A DNA stretch of 64,000 nucleotides from Tulasnella sp. 424 (Eukaryota > Basidiomycota > Agaricomycetes > Cantharellales > Tulasnellaceae). The stretch's first letter is position 1, and every line of letters starts with the position of its first letter. The notes beneath the pieces were generated by a model, which saw only the letters and a program-made list of their open reading frames with translations, was not told the origin of the DNA and did not search any database. Position numbers and translations under genes: made by a program. Shown in pieces: positions 34,750 through 45,016 of this stretch. The stretch covers positions 129,699 through 193,698 of the forward strand of contig WSUB01000018.1 in NCBI GenBank assembly GCA_019633425.1, given 5' to 3'.

Positions 34750-35332
34750 GATGCTACGTGACCCCACACTTCTGTAGTTGGAGCAATTCCCCGCTCTTTT
34801 ATTTCTTTTATTCTGTCTAATGTGGACTGCACGGGGTCATATCCTTTTCTTTTCCTTCTGTTTGACTTTTGTTCATGCATTCATCCACTCTCGCTCGACG
34901 ACCACACCCTCAACCCCAGGGCCCTCTCTCCCCTTCCCGGTTCCTACCATTTCAATTATCTCGGCTACTTTACTGGGTTTCTCGCCGTCTCCCTCCTGCC
35001 GCTTAATTGGACTAGACACAATGTCTCCTCAGTACACACCCCTACTACCTAGGTATGGAAATATACCATCATTTGGGAACATCTCTCCAGAGTGTGCTTG
35101 CCTGAACGCAGTTATCGAGCCACTGGCAACAGCGATGGTACTGAATCTCACAAAGTTCGAACGGCCGCGGTTCCATGGAGGTTATGTCGAGATGAGCGCG
35201 CATGGACCGCAATACCCAGAATAAACCAAAACCATGCGCAGAGTCTTATGAAAGTAAGATTAGGCGTATGCATCATTAGAGGTCCGACTGTACAAGCGAG
35301 AAGTATACAAAGAGAGGGGGGAGCGGACGAGC
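34750..35332. other. P450-B 3' flank joined to an F-box spacer remnant
   Basis: The arrangement is the same as after P450-A: about 340 bases of P450 3' flank, then from ~35100 a piece of the F-box upstream element ('gagccactggcaacagcgat'), then the stop of F6. The shared junction shows that P450-plus-array was duplicated as one piece. No separate gene is present. Confidence 0.6.
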
Positions 35333-37137
35333 TTAACCCCAGCCCAACACTCGATCTTCTAGAACTCCCTCCTCTGTGACGATCCTCCCATACCATATCA
35401 ATTCTCCATCTGGCCCTAAGAGTCTCCATACTTCATCCAGACGATTGGGCCAATAGGTTGAACTGAAGTCGATAATCACCGGGTCATCAGCTCCAGCAGA
35501 CCAACTTGAATCCGACCCGAATACCAATTTGCGAAGTGGCTTTGGGTGTTGCGCGCTATCCGTGATCTCCGACACTCCCTGTCTTCTCCGTAGCATGAGC
35601 AACAATCTTTCCCAATCGTCATTGACGATTCCGCTTTCAATCGACATCTCCACCAGTGCGGGAAACGGCCACCGGGTACTGCCTTGCTCAAAACTACAAC
35701 TTGCAAGTAGTGCGAGCGCATCCGAAACCGGAACTTCATATCCAAAATTGATTCGATATAAAGATTCTATGTCAGCTACGACTGGAAGAATGTTAGCTAG
35801 TGGCAAGTCTGTCCCATAGATAGTCATTTGAAGGGGAAAGATCGGAGAAGGTCCGAATAACCAGGTTAGTGTGTCTTTGACAAAGTTTATGTTCTCCAGG
35901 GTAAGATCGATGTGCCACGGTCCCGTCCGATTTATCCTGAATTGATTGGTGTCGCAAGTGATCGAGCCCCAGCTGGGATTTGAACGGATGTGATCGAGGA
36001 AATGAGAGGTATCCGAGGTGAAGAGTGTCTCCAGGGGATCACCCCTGACGTCGCAGTTCAATTCACCAGATATGCAGTTTGGTGCGTGAATAGAAGCGAG
36101 GAGTTGGTTTGTGGTCGTAGTCGTGAGTATGCGTAACTCCAGCGTCTCCAGAGTTGGCATATGGACTGGATGTGAAGATGGAGTACTAGCGTCACCGGTA
36201 AAGATGACATCTTTGATAGATAGGGACTCTAGACCTGGGCATGCGGAAAGGACCACCAAGACCTGGTCCAGCGACGGGCCGAGGGATCGGATTCGTGATA
36301 CGCTGAGTACGGTGAGGTGGCAGAGGATGGTCGGACTCCACGGAACAGGGATTCCTCCTAGAAAGAGCTTTCGGAGCCTTGGAGGTGGTCGACCTCCGAA
36401 GAGGTCCAGCGGGTGCTCTCTAGCCCATCCGGGGTGGTCATCAATGGAGAGGACAAGATATTCCAGGAGTGGCATGGAGAGAGTCTTAATAGCCTCTAGT
36501 TCTCCGACAGCTCCCCCAAGCCCAAGGCTCACTTCTTTCCAACGGTGAGCGTGTGGAATAATTGCATTCATGAATGCATTCAGCTCCGCTTGACCAATTC
36601 CCCACGAGGTGCATGTAATCTCCAGAGGAGCATTTTGAGACTTTTCCAACGCGCGGATGACTCTGTTCATTGGAGTCTGGTCTTTTCTTTGGATCTTTGT
36701 CCAAAGGGATGGTGTGGTGTCGACGAGGTGGTTCCAATAGTGACAGACAAGCGCGAGGGTTCCATGGTCTGAGCAACTTGTACCCCATTCAGTGTTGTCA
36801 TTGATGAAGATAGCGAAGATGTCGACCAGTAGCTCAGGCGGTAAGGAGTTGATGGAGGTGAAGGTGTTGCGCCTCCGACAGACCAGGGCAATGCGTTGTT
36901 CCAATTTCTTTGAAACCGATCGCAGCGTTGCAAGTTCTTCGTCACATTGAAACGCGGTTTTAGCATCTATTTCTGCGTCGTCTAGACGTCTTATTACCAA
37001 AGTGCATTTATCAGTTTTCATCCGTCGGAAGCTGCCACACAGCCAAGGCTGAAGTAAAGTACTGACTCTGACATCAGAGCCGTAAAACTCCGGAGGAGAT
37101 GGAGAAATGGGTCATTCGCGTCCTGCAGTGTTTGCAT
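35333..37137 (-). CDS. F-box protein, unit F6 (first of the second block)
   Basis: Preferred model: exon 1 37137-37073, intron 37072-36990, exon 2 36989-35333, 573 residues. An unspliced start at 37021 (ATG, 'MKTDKCTLVIRRLDDAE') is also possible in this copy. Subtype A: 'VSKKLEQRIALVCRRRNTFT' and 'INSLPPELLVDIFAIFINDN'. It occupies the same position next to a P450 as F1 and is intact along its whole length, so it shows what F1 looked like before inactivation. The C-terminal region ends 'WRLLGPDGELIWYGRIVTEE'. Confidence 0.8.
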
Positions 37138-37386
37138 AGTAGCATATAGATAGGAGCGTATTAATCGGGCTATTGGCAACAGTGATGGTAGTGCTGAAGT
37201 GGTGCGGATGAAACAAGTCACCGTTTGGTCACATTCACAGGACTTGAAACCCGCAAATGCCCGGGGTTCCATGAGAGGTTATGTGACCGGGTGAGTACGC
37301 ACGTACCGCTATATACCAAGGCCATGCATAGAGTCTCTTGGAAATACAAGCGAGAAGCATAAAGAGTGAGAAGGATGTGTGCTGGC

Positions 37387-39193
37387 CTAACTCCAGTCCC
37401 TCAATTCGACTCCAACTCGATCTTCTAGGACTCCTTCCTCCGTCACGATCCTCCCATACCATATCAACTCCCCCTCAGGCCCTAAGAGCCTCCTAACTTC
37501 ATCCAGACGATTGGGCCAATAGGTTGAACTGAAGTTGGCGATCACTGGGTCATCAGCTCCAGCAGCCCAATCCGACCCCAACTCCAATTTGCGAAGTGGC
37601 TTTGGGTTTTTAGCATTGCCCCGGGTCTCTGGTACTCCCTGTCGTCTCCGTAGCATGAGCAACAACTCTTCCCAATCCTCGTCAACGATACCGCTTTCAA
37701 TCGACATCTCCACCAGTCCGGGGAACGGCCACCAAGTCCTGCCTTCCATTGAACTATACGTTGCAAGCAACGTGAGCGCATCTGAAGCCGGAGCATCATA
37801 TCCAAGACTGATTCGATATAATGCTTCCGTGTCAGCCGTGACCAAGAGAATGTCGGCCAACGACGAGCCTATCCCATATATAATCAGCTGGAGTGGAGAC
37901 GGTGAAGATAACCATATTAGGGTATCTTTGGCAAATGTGATGTTATCCACGTCAAGGGTAATCCGCCACGGTCCCATCCGATATATCCTGAATCGACCGG
38001 GTTCGCAGGTGATTGAGCCAGCACTGGGATTTGAACGGATGTGACTGAAAAAATGAGAGACATCCGAGGTGAAGAGCGCCTCCAGTGGATCACCCAGGAC
38101 CTGACAGATCACTTCCCCAGTTATGCAGCTTGGTGCGTGAATGGAAGCGAGGAGTCGGTTTGTGATATCTGTTCCGAGTGTGTGTAACTCCAGTCTCCCT
38201 AAGGCTGACATGTGAATCCGAGTCGGATTTGGAGACGGCGTGCTGGCACCACCCGAAAATGAGACCTCTCGGATAGAAAGGGACTCCATATCTGGGCATG
38301 CAGACAGTACTGCCAAGAGTTGGTCGAACGACGGACCGAGGGATCGGATCTGTGATATGTCGAGTGCTGTGAGGTGGCAGAGAACAGTCGGGCTCCACGA
38401 GATAGGTATTCCTCGCAGATACAGCCTTCTGAGGTTTGGAGGCGACTGACCTCGGAAGAGGTCCAGCGGCTGTTCTTTAAACCATCCGGCATACATATCA
38501 AAGGACAGAAGGAGGTGTTCCAGGAGTGGCGTTGATAAGGTAGTCATAGTCTCCAGCTCTTGGACGTCCTCCTCGAACCACAGCTTCAGTTCTCTCCAAC
38601 GGTGCGCGTGTAGGAAAATCGCATTCAGGAATGCGTTCTGCTCTGCTTTCTCAACTCCCCACGAACCGAAACCAATTTCTAGGGGAGCGTTTTGAGACTT
38701 TTGCAAAGCGCGGATTATCTTGGACATCGGCACATGGCTGCCAGCGCTGATATTTGTCCACAGGGATGGTGTGGTATCGACGACGTGGTTCCAATAACGA
38801 CATACGAGCGAGAGGATAGCGTGTGTGTTGAAGGAAACCGTACCCCAGCTTTTATCGATGGCGATATCGAAGATGTCGACCAGAAGCTCGGGTGGCAAGG
38901 TGTTGATCCGGGTGAACGTGTTGCGTTTCCGGCTGACTAGGGCAACGCGTCGTTCCAGTGACTTTTGAACCGATCGCAGGGCGCGAAGTTCTTCATCGCA
39001 TTGGGATGTAGTTTTCCCATCCAATTCTGCATCGTCCGAGCGTCTTAGTTGATAAAGTACACTGATCAGTTTCCATCCGTTGGAAGCGGGCAGGCAAAGC
39101 ATGAGTGAAGCAAACCACTGACTCCGACATCAGAACTGCAAAAGTCCGGAGAAGATGGACAAATGTATCATTTTCATCGTGAAGCGTCTGCAT
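37387..39193 (-). CDS. F-box protein, unit F7
   Basis: Preferred model: exon 1 39193-39129 ('MQTLHDENDTFVHLLRTF'), an 85-nt intron, exon 2 39043-37387, 573 residues. An alternative unspliced start exists at 39102 (ATG). The F-box is 'INTLPPELLVDIFDIAIDKS' with 'LSLVCRYWNHVVDTTPSLW'. The helix before it ('VQKSLERRVALVSRKRNTFT') mixes features of subtypes A and B, so I treat it as a third, intermediate subtype. It is the most divergent member in the repeat domain, for example 'RGQSPPNLRRLYLRGIPISW' where others have 'GRPPPRLRKL'. Confidence 0.8.
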
Positions 39194-39453
39194 AGTAGCT
39201 TATAGATGGGAGTGTATTGAACCAGCTACTGGTAGCAGCGATGGTGGTCCTGAAGTGGTGCGGTTAAACCTAGTCACCGTACTGTCACGTTCCCAGAACT
39301 TGAACCCCGTGCAGCCTGCTCCGAGCGGTACCGTAATAAGACGAGTACACATGTACTACCATATCTCGAGTAAGCTAAGGCCGTGTAGAGCGCCGTATGG
39401 AAATACAAACGGGACTCATGCAAGAAAAAGAAAAGAGGAAGCGTATTATAAGC

Positions 39454-41255
39454 CTAACTCTCGCCCACAGACATCACTGGATCTTCTAGAACTCCTTCCT
39501 CTGTCACGATCCTCCCATACCACATCAACTCCCCTTCAGGCCCTAAGAGTCTCCGAACTTCATTCAGATGATTAGGCCAATAGGTTGAACCGAAGTTGGT
39601 GATCAATGGATCATCAGATCTAGGATACCGATCTGACCCGAGCTCCAATTTGCGAAGTGACTTTAGGTGTTGAGTGTTATCTTGGCTCTCTTGAGCTTCC
39701 CTTCGCCTCCGCAGCATGAGCAACAACTTTTCCAATTCGTCTCCGTTGTTGACGATATCGCTTCCGATTGACATCTCCTCCAGCGCGGGGAACGACCATT
39801 GATTCCTGCCCTGCTCTAAACTACAGTTTGCAAGCAGGGTGAGTGCATCTGAAGCTGGAACTCCATACCCAAAGGCGATCCGAAACACTCCTTCCATGCC
39901 AGCTGCAACTGTGACAATGTCTTCCAGCGTCAGCCCTAGGTTTAGGCCAGATGCGAGTACTTGGACGGGAGATTGTGGTGATAACCAGATGAGGATGTCT
40001 TTGGCAGATGCCATGTTCTCCACTCCAATTGTAATGTACCACGGTCCCATTAGATTCATGGTGAATCGACCGGGGGTGCAAATGACTGAGCCAAGGTTGG
40101 GATTTGAACGCACGTAATCGAAAAAATGAAAGACGTCGGAGGTGAAGAGCACCTGAAGTGGATCGCCCACAATGTCGCACTGCAAGGTACCAGATATGCA
40201 GTTTGGCGCGTGAATGGAGGCGAGGAGTCGGTTTGTGATCTCTGTCGTGAGTGTGCGTAAGTCCACCGTTTTCAGAGCTAGCATATGAACCGGATTTGGA
40301 GACAAAGTGCTACCGCCACCCGAAAAGGAGACGTCAGATATAGACAGGGACTCCAGATCAGGACACGCGGAAAGGACTGCCATGAATTGATCGAGCGATG
40401 GGCCCAGGTATCCGATCTGTGATATGCTGAGTAACGTGAGGTGGCAAAGAATGGTTGGACTCCACGGGACAGGGATTCCTACTAAACATAGCTTTTGGAG
40501 CCTCGGAGGCGGCCGACCTCCAAATAGGTCCAGTGGCTTTTCGCCAACCCATCCAAAGTATCTGGCGATGGAGAGATCGAGGTCTTCGAGGAGCGGCATT
40601 GATAAGGTGGTGATGCCCTCCAGTGTTTGATCGGCCTCCCCGAACGCGAGGTTCACTTCTCTCCAACGGTGGGCGTGCGGAAGGATAGCATCCAGGAATG
40701 CGCCCCGCTTTGCTGGCTCAAATAACCAAGAGGCGCATTTGATATCTAGGGGAGCATTTTGAGACTTTTCTAGCGCCCGAAAGATCTTTGTCATCGACAT
40801 CGGACCTGCGTGGATCTTTGTCCAAAGGGGTGGTGTGGTGTCGACGAGGTGGTTCCAATATTGGCACACGAGCGAGAGGGTAGCATGGTCGGAGCGGATT
40901 GAACCTGACCCGTCATCATCGATGGCAATAGTGAAGATATCGACCAGAAGCTCGGGTGGTAAGGTGTTAATCCGGGGGAACGTGTTGCGCTTCTGGGAGA
41001 CGAGTGAAATGCGTCGTTCCAGCGCCTTTTGAACCGATCGCAGGGTGCGAAGTTCTTCATCGCATTGAGATGCAGTTTTCCCATCCAATTCTGCATCCTC
41101 CGGGCGCCTTAGTGACAAAGTACACTGATCAGTTTTAATCCGTCGGAAGCGGGCAGGCAAAGCATGAGCGAAGCAACCACTGACTCTGACATCAGAACCG
41201 CAAATGTCTGGAGAAGATGGACAAATGTACCATTTGCATCGTGAAGCGTCTGCAT
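39454..41255 (-). CDS. F-box protein, unit F8
   Basis: Preferred model: exon 1 41255-41191, intron 41190-41108, exon 2 41107-39454, 572 residues. The large frame alone starts with TTG at 41160. This copy has one base fewer than F3 just before the acceptor (CACTAAG against CAACTAAG). The downstream frame is nevertheless the same in both, which places that base inside an intron and is good evidence for the acceptor used. Subtype B; F-box 'INTLPPELLVDIFTIAIDDD' with 'LSLVCQYWNHLVDTTPPLW'. The last residues after the common 'GVLEDPV' differ from the other copies. Confidence 0.78.
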
Positions 41256-41522
41256 AGTAGCTTATAGATAGGAGTGTATTGATTCAACTACTGATAGCAG
41301 CGATGGTAGTGCTGAAGTGGTGCGGTTGACCTTGGTCACCGCGCTGTCACATTCCCAGAGCTTGGACTCCGTGCAGCTGCTCTGCCATCCCCAACACAGA
41401 GCGGTGCCGTAGTTAAGGCGGGTATATGTGTACCCCCAGATCCAGAGCAAACTAAAACCGTGTATAGCGCCGTATGGAAATACAAACGGGACTCATGCAA
41501 AAAGAGAGGGAAGTGCATTAGC

Positions 41523-43475
41523 CTAGTACAGTCCTCGATCTTCTAGGACTCCTTCCTCTGTCACGATCCTCCTATACCACATCAATTCCCCTTCAGGCCC
41601 TAAGAGTCTCCGAACTTCATCCAGATGATTGGGCCAATAGGTTGAGGTGAAGTTGGCGATCAATAGGTCATCCGGTAGTGCAGTATACCACCCGAACTCC
41701 AATTTGCGAAGTGACTTTGGGTATTGAGCGTTACTCTGGGTATCTTGCGCCTCATTTCGCATCCGAAGCATGAGCAGCAAATTTTCAATATCGTCACCGA
41801 CGATATCGCTTCCGATTGACATCTCCTCCAGCGCGGGGAACGACCACCGATTCCTACCCTGCTCCGAACTACAATTTGCAAGCAGGGTGAGTGCCTCAGA
41901 AGCTGGAACCCCATACCCAAAGGCGATCCGGTACACTCCTTCCATGCCAGCTGCAACTGCAAGGTCTTCTCGCATTAGGCGTAAGCTAGATGCAACTAAT
42001 TCGATGCGAGAATGTGGTGATAACGAGACGAGGATGCTTTTGGCAAACGCCATGTTCTCCACTCCAATTCTAATGAACCACGGTCCCTTTAGACTTGTGG
42101 CAAATCCACCAGAGTTGCAAAGGATTGAGCAAACGTAGGGATTTGAACGAACGTGATCGAAGAAATGAAAGACGCCCGAGGTGAAGAGCACCTGGAGTGG
42201 ATCGCCCACAACGTCGCACCGCAAGGTACCAGATATGCAGTTTGGCGCGTGAATGGAGGCGAGGAGTCGGTTTGTGATCTCTGTTGTGAGCATGCCCAAC
42301 TCCAACCTCGCGAGAGCTGGCATGTGAATCGGGTTTGGAGGCGACGTGCTGACACCGCCCGAAAAGGAGACGGCTACGTCGGAGATAGATAACAACTCCA
42401 AATCTGGACATGCGGAAAGGACTACCAGGAGCTGGTCGAGCGATGGGCCCAGGTAGTCGATCCGTGATATACTGAGCGTAGTGAGGTGGCAGAGAATGGT
42501 CGGACTCCATGGGACAGGAATTCCTCCAAGAGATAGCTTTCGGAACTTCGTCGGAGGTGGCCGACCTGCAAATAGGTCCAGCGGCTTTTCGCCATCCCAT
42601 TCCATGGCTCTGTCGATGGAGATATCGAGGTCTTCGAGGAACGGCATTGGCAAGGTGGCGATGCCCTTCAATATTTCATCGGCCTCCCCGAGCGCGAGGA
42701 TCATTTTTCTACAACGGTGGGCGTGCGGAATGATAGCATTCAGGAATGCGCTCCGCTTTGCTGACTCCCAGAACCCAGTGGTGCATTCGATATCTAGGGG
42801 AGAATCTTGAGACTTTTCTAGCGCCCGAACGATCTTTGTCATCGACATCGTCTCTGAGTGAATCTTTGTCCAAAGGGATGGTGTGGTGTCGACGAGGTGG
42901 TTCCAATATTGGCACACGAGCGAGAGGGTGGCGTGTTCGGAGGGGATTGAACCCAGCCCATTGATGGCGATGACGAATATATCGACCAGAAGCTCGGGTG
43001 GTAAGCTGTTAATCGGGGGGAACGTGTTGCGCTTCTGGGAGACGAGTGAAATGCGTCGTTCCAGCGCCTTTTGAACCGATCGCAGGGTGCGAAGTTCTTC
43101 ATCGCATTGGNNNNNNNNNNNNNNNNNNNNNNNNNNNNNNNNNNNNNNNNNNNNNNNNNNNNNNNNNNNNNNNNNNNNNNNNNNNNNNNNNNNNNNNNNN
43201 NNNNNNNNCTTCTGGGAGACGAGTGAAATGCGTCGTTCCAGCGCCTTTTGAACCGATCGCAGGGTGCGAAGTTCTTCATCGCATTGGGATGCAGCTTCCT
43301 CATCCAATTCTGCATCGTCCGGACGTCTTAGTTGACAAAGTATACCAATCAGTATTCATCTGTCGGAAGCGGGCCGGCAAGCATGAGTGAAGCAAACCAC
43401 TGACTCTGACATCAGGACCTCCAAACTCTGGAGAAGATGGACAATGGAATCATTTACACAGCGAAGTGTCTGCAT
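41523..43475 (-). CDS. F-box protein, unit F9, interrupted by an assembly gap
   Basis: Preferred model: exon 1 43475-43411, intron 43410-43327, exon 2 43326-41523. The exon 2 frame contains 98 undetermined bases preceded and followed by the same 79-base sequence, which encodes 'LRTLRSVQKALERRISLVSQ' on both sides. Removing one flank and the gap (177 bases, 59 codons) gives a protein of about 563 residues that matches the other subtype B copies with no missing part. The gap therefore most likely does not exist in the genome. F-box: 'INSLPPELLVDIFVIAINGL' with 'LSLVCQYWNHLVDTTPSLW'. The first exon is the most divergent of the nine ('MQTLRCVNDSIVHLLQSL'). Confidence 0.75.
43111..43208. other. 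Scaffold gap (98 N) with identical 79-bp flanks
   Basis: Bases 43032-43110 and 43209-43287 are identical. This is the pattern produced when two overlapping contig ends are placed side by side with a nominal gap instead of being merged. Tandem F-box copies make such errors likely. Confidence 0.85.
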
Positions 43476-43559
43476 AGTAGATTATAGACAGGACAGTGGC
43501 GGTCAAGCTACTGGTGGCAGCGACGGTAGTGCTGAAGTGGTGCTAGTCACCGCTTCGTC

Positions 43560-44420
43560 ACATTCACAGGACTTGGGTGCCGCGCACGCAACCGCCAAAG
43601 CTGAGAGTCTCCCTTGACTAAAGCGGGTATGTATGTGCCACATCCATAATAAACTGACGCAGTGCATAGGACCATATATGAATACAAACGAGATGCATAC
43701 ACACAGAGAACGGAGGGCACACAATACAAATCCCGATCCAAAAGATGATAGCCTCAACAAAACCTATGTTAAAGTGAGAGAGTACGCTCCTTCGCGGGTT
43801 TAGCACTGGCTCAACAACTTCTGAGCTCGACCGGCATCCCCTTCGGTTATGAGCAAGTTAAGTGTGTCATTATCGCACTTTCATGTAGGTGACGAGATTG
43901 AGCGGCCTTTTCCGGCGCTAGACTGTAATTAGCTTGTTTAGGGAATTTCGGGCGAGATGATGATAATGTAAGCAGGGGTGTGAAAGACTTCTCTCCTTCC
44001 AACTCTCCCTATGTCTCATGTGTATCACTATTTCCGATGTCGCCGTGTATTGCGAAGTCTTGGACGGGTTTAGTGTTTTCGCCACCTCGGCTGATGTCAA
44101 TTTTGGCAAAGTCGTCATCGGGGCTCACCCAGCACGAACCCGGAGTCCAGCCACCCGGATATCCGGTGTGAAGTGGGTGGTCTGTAGCTCTGACAAGAAC
44201 AAGTGACAAGCCAACATCCCAAGAAGGATGGGGCCGCGGTCTAATATAACAGCCTCGACTCGATTGTCGCAAGGTCGATAAGGTACAATATATATGTTGA
44301 CGATTAGGTGTGGTGGCTGAACCGCTTCTGCCCGGCTTGCACACAGTAAAACGATGGCTTGAGGTCAGTGAAGGGGGACGAAAGACGGCCGAGCTGTGCA
44401 CGGCAGTTAGAGACTTGGCT
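43560..44420. repeat. Spacer S2, the counterpart of S1
   Basis: Lies between the upstream element of F9 and the P450-C promoter. It matches S1 in order and orientation and includes the identical 72-base core at 43792-43863. After 'gttagagacttggct' (about 44418) it continues into normal P450 promoter sequence, whereas S1 jumps into P450 intron 2. S2 therefore shows the ancestral arrangement. Confidence 0.65.
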
Positions 44421-45016
44421 TGAAATAGGGAGTAATGGTGTGTATTACTCATCGAAGGAGACTGAGGATGCCGTCGGTGGCGAAAAAGCGGATCAAAACG
44501 CGTGCTGTGTTTTCTGAAAATGGGCTAGCAAGCCGGGTGGCAACACGCGAGTGTGCAATGATGCACATCAACGCCTGACCGCCGGACATAGCCGCCCATG
44601 CTCTGCGCAGTTTACTCTCGACCCTTTGTCGTGTTGCTAAAACGACTAACCCCTCTTTTGATGCCTTTGAGCTCTCTTTTCCTGACAACCACCGACATGA
44701 CCTGTTGTGCTAATACACCCGGGTCGACCGCTTGTCGCAGAGCCAAAGATCTGGGTTTGTGATGGGCGTGACAAAGGGTTCGTCGTTGGTTGAATCTCGA
44801 TCTACATGGAGAGGCTCGCAGCAGAAAAAGGCGGGCGTTCATCTCTGTCGCCTCGCAGCCCAAATCTCCCCCCTGTTACCTCTCTTCTTGTTCAATTCGC
44901 ATATCTTACGCCCACTCTCCTTCCTCGAGACCCGTTTTTTACCTCTGCATCCATCCTCCCTCTTTCTCTCCCCCCACCCTCATCGCAACTCACTCACCTC
45001 TGGCCAGCTAGAACGA
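44421..45016 (+). promoter_or_regulatory. Promoter region of P450-C
   Basis: About 600 bases of non-coding sequence lie directly upstream of the P450-C start. Parts are related to the region upstream of P450-A. A C/T-rich run at 44870-45000 precedes the ATG, as in copy A. I did not find a convincing TATA box. Confidence 0.45.

Larger units (their letters stand above)
22048..43475 (-). repeat. Tandem array of nine F-box gene units in two blocks (F1-F5, F6-F9)
   Basis: Stop codons fall at 22048, 24125, 26211, 28278 and 30364 in the first block and at 35333, 37387, 39454 and 41523 in the second, so the unit is about 2.05-2.09 kb. Each unit is a gene plus ~250-300 bases of spacer that is itself conserved. 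The spacer contains a 'gatggtagtgctgaagtggt'-like element and, further from the gene, a 'gtcaccg...tcaca' element, a plausible shared promoter. Units differ by many substitutions and small in-frame indels, so the array is not recent homogenised satellite DNA. A degraded P450 (33121-34749) and spacer S1 separate the blocks. Confidence 0.9.

Noticed and set aside
43111..43208. True tandem duplication inside F9
   Set aside because: Exact 79-base identity right up to an N run is the signature of unmerged contig ends. A real duplication would also make the protein unlike all its paralogues.
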